Positions 42,690 to 50,284 of a DNA stretch of 64,000 nt are shown here, piece by piece. A program made the translations under genes and the position numbers. Every line of letters starts with the position of its first letter. Position 1 is the stretch's first letter. This stretch comes from Oscillospiraceae bacterium (lineage in GTDB: Bacteria > Bacillota > Clostridia > Oscillospirales > Ruminococcaceae). Under the pieces are notes generated by a model that saw only the letters and a program-made list of their open reading frames with translations, was not told where the DNA came from and made no database searches. The stretch is from contig JAJQDP010000033.1 of assembly GCA_021202155.1 (NCBI GenBank), positions 1 to 64,000 on the forward strand, given 5' to 3'.

Positions 42690-43046
42690 TTATTCCTCGT
42701 GATGATGGCAATGGCAATCCTCGTCATCGCAATCGCAGTCGTCATCTTCACATTCGCACTCGTCATCCCAGTTGTCGAACCTGTCGATGAAGATTTGTCC
42801 CAGCCTGTCGTATTCCTCTTCGCTCTCGATAGAAACAAGAGTAATCTCGTCGCCGGTGTCCTCGACCTTGAGAATGATGAACTCACCGTTGTCGTTCACG
42901 AGATCCTCGGGATTCTCATAGTAGGGGGCGAGTGCATAATAGGTGTTGTCGCCTTCGTCATAAATGTCTATAAGCTCATATTCGCCAACATTGCCCTCTT
43001 CGTCCTCAAGGGTATAGATTTCAGGCATATATTCGTTTTCATCCAT
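42690..43046 (-). CDS. DUF1292 family protein (YrzB-like)
   Basis: 118 aa from the ATG at 43046 (MDENEYMPEIYTLEDEEGNV) with AGGAG upstream; the 152-aa track ORF starts before the promoter. The motif EYELIDIYDEGDNTYYALAP and FIILKVEDTGDE are DUF1292 features. The C-terminus is a Cys/His/Asp-rich tail (CECEDDDCDCDDEDCHCHHH) that could bind metal. Family function unknown; linked to ruvX in Firmicutes. Confidence 0.88.
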   Translation of the reverse strand: MDENEYMPEIYTLEDEEGNVGEYELIDIYDEGDNTYYALAPYYENPEDLVNDNGEFIILKVEDTGDEITLVSIESEEEYDRLGQIFIDRFDNWDDECECEDDDCDCDDEDCHCHHHEE

Positions 43047-43080
43047 TTGGGTAATCTCCTTTGTAAATAGGTTTGATTCT

Positions 43081-43109
43081 ATTATAGTGAAAACTTGCGG
43101 GTTTGTCAA
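43081..43109 (-). promoter_or_regulatory. Promoter of the DUF1292 gene
   Basis: Minus strand TTGACA, 17-nt spacer, TATAAT. Confidence 0.9.
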
Positions 43110-43211
43110 TGGTACTTTTGTGTAGAAACCGCTCAAATTTATATTCAAAAGCTAACACCTGGTCTTCAGAAAAATTCCACAAAAAAATTTGAAAAAAGTT
43201 TGAAAAACCTA

Positions 43212-43240
43212 TTGACATTTGAATTCGGGTGTGTTATAAT
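43212..43240 (+). promoter_or_regulatory. Perfect sigma-A promoter of the large non-coding RNA
   Basis: TTGACA (43212-43217), 17-nt spacer, TATAAT (43235-43240). Confidence 0.93.
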
Positions 43241-43452
43241 ACAATCACAGAAGAGAGATAAATAAAAAAGTCACTGAAAACTAAAAGGGAGAGGGTTCCG
43301 ATGAAGAGGTAAGAAAACCTCAGATAACTTCTAAAGCGAGGCGGCACTTGTAAAACAAGTAAGCAATCTGCTAAGCAAGAACTGAGGGAGCTATCAAAAA
43401 CCACCAAAGGCAAAATAACACCGCGTCTTAAGAAAGTAAAGGAGCGATTGTT

Positions 43453-43494
43453 ATGAAAGTATTGGCAGTAGCAAGAAACGGAACTTGCAGGTAA
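43453..43494 (+). CDS. Micro-ORF of 13 codons inside the large RNA
   Basis: AAAGGAGCGATTGTT precedes ATG; the product would be MKVLAVARNGTCR. A shorter MKR micro-ORF after GGGAGAGG lies near 43301. Good SD spacing but the sequence also forms the GCAAG/CTTGC hairpin, so translation is uncertain. Confidence 0.3.
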   Translation: MKVLAVARNGTCR

Positions 43495-44074
43495 AATAAA
43501 CTGAAAGAGGTGAGTCCAGCAATCTATGCATAACTTTCTCGACTCACAGATTCAAAAGTAAAGCTAATCTTACAGACTTGACACATTACGAGATGTTCTC
43601 TTAGGTACGAAACCACTTTCTCAAGCTAAGATTAAAGCTCTGAAATTGATTCTGTAACCTATCTGAAATATGATAGAAGTCAGCAAAAAACGCTGATAGC
43701 AAGAGAGATGAAAATCTCAAATATCTTGCCCACTTATAATCAAGAAAATCCTAATCATAGGTTTAAAGCCCGAAAGGATTTGATGCACCATGAAACTGTC
43801 TTACAAAAAGGAAATCAAAATTCAGCAGTGAGAGGGTGAGTCCAACAAAGACTTTAAATTGAGTTGTAGTCGCATCAGTGAAATATGGGATCTAAGATTA
43901 AGATCTGAGGTTCATGATCAAAGATAGATACCAAGCTTTAACAATAACTCTGGTTCATACGCAAGGTTTATTTTAAGACCAAAAGCGTGATGAAGTAAGC
44001 TAAGTTAAAACCTGATACCAAGCGACATTGAATCGAGAGATTCTACAACATATGGTGATAAATTGATATAGTGA

Positions 44075-44101
44075 GGGAGCGGTTATATCCGCTCCCTTTT
44101 T
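44075..44101 (+). terminator. Terminator of the large non-coding RNA
   Basis: GGGAGCGG-TTATAT-CCGCTCCC followed by TTTTT. Confidence 0.93.
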
Positions 44102-44149
44102 GGTTTGCAGAATCCCTTGTAACCTTTCGGACGACTCCCGAATAGTATA

Positions 44150-44250
44150 GATTAACAGCATGACGGCTCAAAAGTAAGTTTTCAAGAGGGGAGAAGAGCC
44201 GGAAGGACTGCTGTTTTTATATACGAGCCGCCGGAAATGGCGGCTTTTCG
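44150..44250 (+). other. Hairpin-rich intergenic segment, possible small RNA
   Basis: AACAGCA (44154-44160) pairs with TGCTGTT (44209-44215), with GGCTC/GAGCC inside, followed by TTTTTAT; 10 nt later AGCCGCC-GGAAAT-GGCGGCT and TTTT form a second terminator. No convincing promoter directly upstream. Confidence 0.4.
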
Positions 44251-44332
44251 GGTTCGGCAATTTCACCGAGACTGCAGGAAAAAAGTCGGTAATATTTTGC
44301 TTTTTAGTAACCGTTTTGTAACCAAAGATTGT

Positions 44333-44362
44333 TTGACAACTGCCGGGCTGTTGCTGTATAAT
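44333..44362 (+). promoter_or_regulatory. Promoter of rpe and the Rnf-like genes
   Basis: TTGACA, 18-nt spacer, TATAAT. Confidence 0.85.
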
Positions 44363-44397
44363 GATGGTGGATAGTTATGAGTTTTCTGGAGGGAAAA

Positions 44398-45045
44398 ATG
44401 AAAACGAAAATATCAGCATCAATTCTTTCTGCAGATTTCGGTCACCTTGCGGACGAGCTCTCCCGTGCGGAATCCGCCGGCTGTGATATGATACATTTTG
44501 ACGTCATGGACGGTCACTTTGTCCCGAACATCAGCTACGGCGTCCCTGTTTTAAAGTCAATCAGGAGATACTCCCGCCTTCCGTTCGACGTTCATCTCAT
44601 GATAAGCGACCCGAATTCATATATAGAACCATTCGCCAAGGCTGGAGCCGACGGAATCACCTTCCATCTTGAAGCGTCAGCCAACCCGGTCGGCATAATA
44701 GACAAAATCCATTCTCTCGGGCTTCGTGCCGGAGTTTCCGTCAAGCCTAAAACCGACGTGAGCCTGTTATATCCGCTCGTCGGAATCATGGACATGGCAC
44801 TCATAATGACTGTTGAGCCCGGCTTCGGCGGTCAGGGCTTTATCCCTGAAACTCTTGCAAAAATAAAAGCCTTAAGAGACTACGCCGACAGCACCGGAAT
44901 AGCTCTTGACATCGAGGTCGACGGCGGAATCTCCGACAAGACCGCTCACTCAGTAAGAGAAGCCGGAGCGAATGTCCTGGTTTCCGGCTCATACCTGTTC
45001 AGAGCGGAGGATATGGCTAAGAACTGCAAGCTACTAAAAGACTAA
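44398..45045 (+). CDS. rpe: Ribulose-phosphate 3-epimerase
   Basis: 215 aa from the ATG at 44398 with GGAGGG upstream; the track start at 44377 is before the SD. ISASILSADFGHL, MIHFDVMDGHFVPNIS, VHLMI, MTVEPGFGGQGF and IEVDGGIS contain the catalytic Asp and metal-binding His residues. Interconverts ribulose-5-P and xylulose-5-P in the pentose phosphate pathway. Confidence 0.97.
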   Translation: MKTKISASILSADFGHLADELSRAESAGCDMIHFDVMDGHFVPNISYGVPVLKSIRRYSRLPFDVHLMISDPNSYIEPFAKAGADGITFHLEASANPVGIIDKIHSLGLRAGVSVKPKTDVSLLYPLVGIMDMALIMTVEPGFGGQGFIPETLAKIKALRDYADSTGIALDIEVDGGISDKTAHSVREAGANVLVSGSYLFRAEDMAKNCKLLKD

Positions 45046-45064
45046 TTAAGGACGGTATACCACC

Positions 45065-46225
45065 ATTTCAGACACAGCTATAGCATCAATCGGAAAAACA
45101 GAACGGCACAGATATTCAAGGCTCTGTTGCTTCCTACTTGCTCTCTGCATACTGCCATACTATTACTATGGGCTGAGGGCTTGGATTGTTGTTGCCATTT
45201 CCGTGGTCACAAGCGTTCTGGCGGAGTATATCTGTACCTCTCTGATGCGCAGAAAATACGACTGGCGCGACCCGTCACCGGTGGCAAATGGGATCATGCT
45301 GGCTCTTCTCATGCCTGCGTCCGTTCCATATGGCGTCATAATTTTCGCAAGCGCGTTCATGGGCTCAGTCATGAAATACGCTTTTGGCGGGCATCATAAC
45401 AGAATCTTTCACCCGGTTGCAACAGCGTACATGGCGGCGGCACTCTGTTGGCCTTCCAGCGTTTTAAGATACCCGACACCGTCTATTTTCGGAAATCTTT
45501 CGCTCTCATCGACCCTGACAGACGCGCTTGACCGCTCGTTCACCCACTATGTCGACGTCTCCATGAGCTCTTCAAGCTGGCTCGACATCCTCTGGGGAAG
45601 ACTGGCAGGACCTATGGGCACCGGCTGTGTCGTTCTTATTGTCATCTGTACAGTCGCACTCTATTGCTTCCGGGACATTCCCGGACCTGTCCTTTTCTCC
45701 GGAATTGCGACCGAGGTTCTTCTCTTCATCTGCTTCCCAATATCCGCGACCGGCTGGCAAGCGGCACTTTATGCAGTAGTAACCGGCTCGTTCATGTATG
45801 TCCTTGTGTTCATGGTCTGCGACCCGTGCTTCACGCCCTCAAACGGCTTCGGACAGGCACTTTATGGCTTCGCGTATGCACTGACAGCCTTCCTCCTGCG
45901 GAAATTCTCCGGCTATGAGGACAGCTCTGTTCTTGCGCTTATGATAGTCTCAATCTTCCCGTCGGAATTCGACAGATTCGCAAACTTTGTCATCGATAAT
46001 CTTGACAGATTCCGCCACTTTGTTGCAACGAGCTTCCGCGAGTACCAGATATACCGCAGATTCAAGAAGTATGAGAAGCTCCCCGAAGAAACAGAATCAA
46101 CAGAGCCTTTGGAGTCTACTGAACCCGCAGGACCCTCCGATTCTACTGAAGAGGACTCTGCCACAGAAGAACCAACTCCCGACGTAGAGGAGTCAAAGAA
46201 GGAGGACGACCAAAGTGAAGATTAA
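45065..46225 (+). CDS. RnfD/NqrB-like membrane protein, apparently without the FMN site
   Basis: 386 aa if started at the in-frame ATT at 45065; the track's GTG at 45203 would cut off the conserved first helix (LALCILPYYYYGLRAWIVVA). No ATG, GTG or TTG lies in between; AAGGA is 12 nt before the ATT. FGGHHNRIFHPVATAYMAAA corresponds to GGLGQNPFNPAM of RnfD, and VTGSFMYVLVFMVCDPCFTP to the SGATMLGAFFILTDP block. The flavinylation Thr in S-x-A-T, expected near DALDRSFTHYVD, is missing. A Glu/Ser/Thr-rich C-terminal tail of ~60 aa is added. Overlaps the next gene by 11 nt. Confidence 0.75.
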   Translation: MSDTAIASIGKTERHRYSRLCCFLLALCILPYYYYGLRAWIVVAISVVTSVLAEYICTSLMRRKYDWRDPSPVANGIMLALLMPASVPYGVIIFASAFMGSVMKYAFGGHHNRIFHPVATAYMAAALCWPSSVLRYPTPSIFGNLSLSSTLTDALDRSFTHYVDVSMSSSSWLDILWGRLAGPMGTGCVVLIVICTVALYCFRDIPGPVLFSGIATEVLLFICFPISATGWQAALYAVVTGSFMYVLVFMVCDPCFTPSNGFGQALYGFAYALTAFLLRKFSGYEDSSVLALMIVSIFPSEFDRFANFVIDNLDRFRHFVATSFREYQIYRRFKKYEKLPEETESTEPLESTEPAGPSDSTEEDSATEEPTPDVEESKKEDDQSED

Positions 46226-46895
46226 AGGCTTCAGATTCCCCGAGCGTAAGCCTACGACCGTCTCCGACATAAGCGAGCTCCAGGCTCTCGTCTCAAACCA
46301 GACGAGTATGGCGAGCAGGGAAGCGGTTCTCACATCCAATGCACTCCTGTCGAGCGGTTCGATAATCGCTCCTGCGGTAGTGGTCGCGACCAGCTTCCAG
46401 ACTGCACTGGCTCTCTGCATCGTTTTCAGCCTCGTGACTTTTGTGACGGTTCTCATCTGCTCGTTCGTCCCAAGAAAGCTTGTCTACACAGTCAGAATCA
46501 TAATTTATACCTTTGTGGCGTCGCTCGTCTATGTTCCCGTCGCAATACTGATGGAGAACATCATGCCTACGCTCTTTTCGGCACTTGGAATCTATGCGCC
46601 ACTACTTATTACAAACTCTTTCATCACGATGAAGACCGAATCGAAATTCTATCGCCTCAAGCGCGGCTATATGGCTGAGCTCTGCGGCTTCTACATCATC
46701 GGCTATGATTTGGCTTTGCTCTTCTTTGGATTCATGCGTGAGCTTCTTACAAACGGCGGACTTTTCGGAGTCCAGTTCCTGCCGCTCAGTATTCCGTCGG
46801 TCGGAACAGTCTATGGCGGATTCATCCTTTTGGCATTGACAGCCGCCACCTTCCGCTGGCTCATCAGCTTCCCGGCAAGAAAGCGTCAGAACTGA
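46215..46895 (+). CDS. RnfE/NqrD-like membrane protein lacking the Fe-S cysteines
   Basis: 226 aa, GTG start with AAGGAGG upstream. Six predicted helices. LFSALGIYAPLLITNSFITM aligns with the LGIFIPLIVTNC block of RnfE, and FGFMRELLTNGGLFG with LGSLREIIGNGTLFG, so the family call is firm. Both cluster-ligand Cys are replaced: LGLCP reads SIIAP and TNC reads TNS. It therefore should not bind the RnfA/E [2Fe-2S] cluster. N-terminal extension of ~35 aa. Confidence 0.82.
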   Translation: MKIKGFRFPERKPTTVSDISELQALVSNQTSMASREAVLTSNALLSSGSIIAPAVVVATSFQTALALCIVFSLVTFVTVLICSFVPRKLVYTVRIIIYTFVASLVYVPVAILMENIMPTLFSALGIYAPLLITNSFITMKTESKFYRLKRGYMAELCGFYIIGYDLALLFFGFMRELLTNGGLFGVQFLPLSIPSVGTVYGGFILLALTAATFRWLISFPARKRQN

Positions 46896-46934
46896 CCGGA
46901 AATATCAGATTTTATGGAAAGGATGTGCGAATAG

Positions 46935-47513
46935 ATGGCAGTCTTTTTGGAGACAATCGGAGCCGCAATGCTCGCCATTATCGTCGAAAACGTAATATTC
47001 ACAACTGCGTTCGGAACGAGCACACTTATCAGCCTTTCCAAACGCGACGGTCAGATTTTCTTCTGCGGGCTCTTCATAACCGAATTCTCCGTCCTTTCAA
47101 GTATGATAGCATACGCCTTTGAAGGACTCATGCTCAGTAACGATATTTCGGCAAGATTCATGCCCACTTTGTATATAATATCTCTTGGGCTGGTTTATAT
47201 TGCGACGCTTCTCATCATCTGGTTCGCGTCGAAAAAAGCGTTCAAACGCTTCAAAAAATACATCCACTTATCCGCATTCAACTGCACTGTTTTAAGCGTG
47301 CTGTTCAACAATACACTCACCGGCGGCACTTTGGGCGAGAGAGTCCTTTTCGCTTTTGAAGTGGGCTTGGGCTTCACTCTCGCCGCATATATTCTTTCTG
47401 TCAATTACGAAAAGCTCAATTCGGATGAGATTCCCGCCTCATTCTCGGGCTTTCCGATATATGTACTGTATATAGGTATCGTCTCCATGGTGGTCTATGC
47501 ACTGGGAAGATAG
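46935..47513 (+). CDS. RnfA/NqrE-like membrane protein, one Fe-S cysteine missing
   Basis: 192 aa, GGAAAGGATG upstream of the ATG. VENVIFTTAFGTSTLISLSK aligns with [20 protein letters not shown] of RnfA (Cys replaced by Ser), and YIHLSAFNCTVLSVLF with the LITTNCAVLGVALLN block (Cys kept). Six helices. No rnfB, rnfC or rnfG lies in or next to the cluster. Confidence 0.82.
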   Translation: MAVFLETIGAAMLAIIVENVIFTTAFGTSTLISLSKRDGQIFFCGLFITEFSVLSSMIAYAFEGLMLSNDISARFMPTLYIISLGLVYIATLLIIWFASKKAFKRFKKYIHLSAFNCTVLSVLFNNTLTGGTLGERVLFAFEVGLGFTLAAYILSVNYEKLNSDEIPASFSGFPIYVLYIGIVSMVVYALGR

Positions 47514-47522
47514 GAGAAACTC

Positions 47523-48758
47523 ATGGCAAATCATAGAAATTACAAGGTGAAACACAAGTCAAAGCCGATGTTCAAGCAGAAGCGCAAAAAGGGCAATTCA
47601 GTACTTGGCATCATCTTCATGATAATACTTCTTGCGGCACTCGTCTTTGTTGGCTATAGTGTCGGCAAGCCGATTGTGGATTTTTTGTCGGGAGAAAGAA
47701 GTTCCCCGACAGCCACTACAGACGCCCAGACGTCCGAAGCAACCGAAACCGAGGCGACGACAACCGCCGCAACCTCCGAAACAACCGAAGCCACAACCGC
47801 TGAGCCTGAACCCACGGTCGCGGTCGGCACAAACATCTACTATGTCTCCTATTCGAGCGACATCGCCGACTTTGAGAGCTATGTCTATTCAGCGGTCGAC
47901 TATGCCGCAGTGAACAGCTATAGCGGAGTCTGCGTAGAACTCATCGCCGAGGGCGGAACGGTAACCTATTCCTCTTCAAACTCCACTGCGACCGAATCTG
48001 GAGCGGTGATAACCGGCGGAATTTCGAGCCTTAGTGACCTGGTCTCAACCATCAATGATTACGGTCTCACGGCGTATGCCCGAATCTCAACCCTGAGCGA
48101 CAACATCGCTTCGACCTACGACAAGACGCTCGCCTACATGATTTCCGGTACAGACACCCGCTGGTACGACGACAACACCGCTAACGGCGGCAAGCCGTGG
48201 ATTTCGCCATACAGCTCATCAGCCACCGAGTATATCGAAAGCCTCGTCTCCGAGATTTCCGACGCCGGTTTCGTGGGCTTGATTGCAGGGGAGATTGAGT
48301 TCCCGCCGTTCAGAAACTCAGATATACGGAACTATTTCTCCGGCACTGATGTCGCGTCCTCAGACAGATATGTTACCCTCGTCTCGTTCGCCGAGACGGT
48401 CTACAACAGCTTCGGCTCTGCCAAGGAATTCTACATCGAGGTCAACGCAGAGGAAATCATCTCCGGCGACTGCGAAATACTCACCGATACCTCCTCCCTC
48501 TGCACAAGCGTCATCTACGTCAACTTCACCCCCGACAATATTGGCACAAGAATATCAAGAGCAGATGGTACAGAAGTATCTTTTGAAGGACTCAGTGACG
48601 CCTATCTATTCCGGACTGTCTTCAACCTCGTCGAGGAGGCATTGGACGGAACGGGAGTAACCGTCATCCCGAAGATAACCGGCTGTGAGATAACAGATGA
48701 TCTTTTAGATGCAGTTGAACTGATGGGATACGACTCAAGTGTGATAATACAGGAATAA
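47523..48758 (+). CDS. Membrane-anchored DUF4015-like putative glycoside hydrolase
   Basis: 411 aa, 9 nt after the RnfA-like gene. Basic N-terminus, one membrane helix (about 27-50), a Thr/Glu-rich linker (about 60-100), then a TIM-barrel-like domain: YSGVCVELIAEGGTVTY, LSDLVSTINDYGLTAYARIS, WISPYSSSATEYIESLVSEI and FVGLIAGEIEFPPF. This matches the putative glycoside hydrolase family DUF4015 (GH-like) as I recall it. Extracytoplasmic. Same operon as the Rnf-like genes, which hints at an envelope role for both. Confidence 0.75.
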   Translation: MANHRNYKVKHKSKPMFKQKRKKGNSVLGIIFMIILLAALVFVGYSVGKPIVDFLSGERSSPTATTDAQTSEATETEATTTAATSETTEATTAEPEPTVAVGTNIYYVSYSSDIADFESYVYSAVDYAAVNSYSGVCVELIAEGGTVTYSSSNSTATESGAVITGGISSLSDLVSTINDYGLTAYARISTLSDNIASTYDKTLAYMISGTDTRWYDDNTANGGKPWISPYSSSATEYIESLVSEISDAGFVGLIAGEIEFPPFRNSDIRNYFSGTDVASSDRYVTLVSFAETVYNSFGSAKEFYIEVNAEEIISGDCEILTDTSSLCTSVIYVNFTPDNIGTRISRADGTEVSFEGLSDAYLFRTVFNLVEEALDGTGVTVIPKITGCEITDDLLDAVELMGYDSSVIIQE

Positions 48759-48764
48759 ACCAAA

Positions 48765-48795
48765 ACCCACCGACAAAAAATCGGTGGGTATTTTT
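48765..48795. terminator. Bidirectional terminator
   Basis: ACCCACCGA/TCGGTGGGT stem, then ATTTTT; serves the + operon and spoIVA on the minus strand. Confidence 0.92.
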
Positions 48796-48796
48796 A

Positions 48797-50275
48797 TCAG
48801 ACCAGCAGGCATATAAGACCTGAACAGCCTTCGTTTACAATCCGCTCGACCGCTTCCCGAAGCTTTTCTCTTGCATCATCGGGAAGCCTTGAAAGCTTCT
48901 GCTCCAATCCCTCCTCCACAAGCTCTGAGACTGACTTTCCAAATATGTTCGTCTCCCAGATTTTGAGCGGGTCGGTCTCATAGTCGCTCATGAGATACTG
49001 TATAAGCTCCTCCGACTGCTTCTCCGTACCGACAATGGGCGCGACTTCTGCGGCGATGTCCGCCTTGATGAGGTGAATCGACGGCGCGCTCGCCGTGAAC
49101 CGGACGCCATATTTTCCGCCCTGCCTGATAATCTCCGGCTCGAACGCCGTAAGCTCGCTCTCAGTCGGCATCACGATTCCATAGCCGGTCTGCTCGACCT
49201 CAGTCAAAGCCTCCGAGAACTTTTCAAGCCGGTTCTTAAAGCTGACAAGCTCCATAATCTTCGGCATCAGTTCATCCTCAGACGATAGCTCCAAGCCCGT
49301 CTCCTCGCTCAGGATGCGATAGAAAAGCCTGTTGTCAAGGGTCACGCCAAGCCTTGCGGTGCCGTTTCCAAGGTCAACTTTTGTAATCTCGGATGTCAAT
49401 ACATCTTCACAACAACCGACCGCCTGTGAAAGCTTCTTCACATCCCTGATGTATCTGAGCTCCGGAGCGGCTTTTCTTATCGAGTCGTAGAGCTCCGCCT
49501 TGAGCCAGTGTCCCTTCTTGAGCGAGCTGACCCATTTCGGCATCACGACGTTAATCTCCTTGACCGGGAAGGCGTATAGAAGCTCAGTAAGAATACTCTC
49601 GATGTCCTCTTTTGTCATCGTGAGGACATTTATCGGCAGTACCGGAACGCCGTATTTCTCACTCATCTCAGAACATAGTGCAGTCGCTTCTTCACTGACC
49701 TCATTCTGTGTATTCATCAGCACAACAAACGGCTTCCCAAGGTCATTCAGCTCGCTTATAACCCTCTCCTCGCACTCCTCATATTCGTCCCTTGGAAGCT
49801 CTGTAACACTGCCATCGGAGGTAATCACAATCCCGACAGTCGAGTGCTCGGTGATGACCTTCTGAGTCCCAATCTCCGCCGCCATGTTAAAGGGAATCTC
49901 CGACTCAAACCACGGCGTCCGGACCATCCTCGGTGAGTCGTTCTCGATATATCCAACCGAACTTGGAATCACATATCCGACGCAGTCTATCATCCGGAGG
50001 CTTACGCTTGCAACGTCCCCAAGTGTCACCTGCACAGCTTCTTCCGGAATGAATTTCGGCTCGGTAGTCATAATCATTTTCCCTTGAGATGCCTGAGGGA
50101 GCTCGTCGATTGTGCGGTCTTTTAAGTAGCCCTCCTTTATGTTCGGAATGACGAGGTTTTCCATAAACCGCCGGATAAAGGTCGATTTCCCGCTTCTCAC
50201 GGGACCCACGACACCGATGTAGATGTCTCCGTTCGTCCTCTCTGCAATACTTTGATAAAGTTTATCGGTATTCAT
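48797..50275 (-). CDS. spoIVA: Stage IV sporulation protein A
   Basis: 492 aa (ATG at 50275; 50278 is an alternative closer to AGGAG). Walker A GVVGPVRSGKSTFIRRF, TDxxxxF-type ERTNGDIYIG start and the C-terminal half typical of SpoIVA. It is an ATPase that polymerises on the forespore to form the coat basement layer. Directly downstream of sipL (9 nt), whose product recruits it. Confidence 0.97.
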   Translation of the reverse strand: MNTDKLYQSIAERTNGDIYIGVVGPVRSGKSTFIRRFMENLVIPNIKEGYLKDRTIDELPQASQGKMIMTTEPKFIPEEAVQVTLGDVASVSLRMIDCVGYVIPSSVGYIENDSPRMVRTPWFESEIPFNMAAEIGTQKVITEHSTVGIVITSDGSVTELPRDEYEECEERVISELNDLGKPFVVLMNTQNEVSEEATALCSEMSEKYGVPVLPINVLTMTKEDIESILTELLYAFPVKEINVVMPKWVSSLKKGHWLKAELYDSIRKAAPELRYIRDVKKLSQAVGCCEDVLTSEITKVDLGNGTARLGVTLDNRLFYRILSEETGLELSSEDELMPKIMELVSFKNRLEKFSEALTEVEQTGYGIVMPTESELTAFEPEIIRQGGKYGVRFTASAPSIHLIKADIAAEVAPIVGTEKQSEELIQYLMSDYETDPLKIWETNIFGKSVSELVEEGLEQKLSRLPDDAREKLREAVERIVNEGCSGLICLLV

Positions 50276-50284
50276 CATATTCTC

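Larger units (their letters stand above)
43247..44101 (+). ncRNA. Large (~855 nt) structured non-coding RNA candidate (GOLLD/ROOL-like)
   Basis: Between a perfect promoter and a strong terminator there is no ORF above 60 codons on either strand in the track. The stretch is A-rich in loops with many short perfect hairpins: GAGGT/ACCTC, ACTTG/CAAGT, GCAAG/CTTGC, GTGAGTC/GACTCAC, AATCTTA/TAAGATT, TCAGC/GCTGA, GAGAT/ATCTC inside GCAAGA/TCTTGC. A motif GAGG(G)TGAGTCCARCAA occurs twice (about 43507 and 43832). Length, A-rich linkers and lack of coding fit the large ornate bacterial RNAs GOLLD or ROOL, known from gut/rumen Firmicutes and phages. Class not confirmed. Confidence 0.75.

Noticed and set aside
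45203-46225. GTG at 45203 as the RnfD-like start
   Set aside because: It removes the first conserved helix and has no SD; upstream frame is open and family-like.
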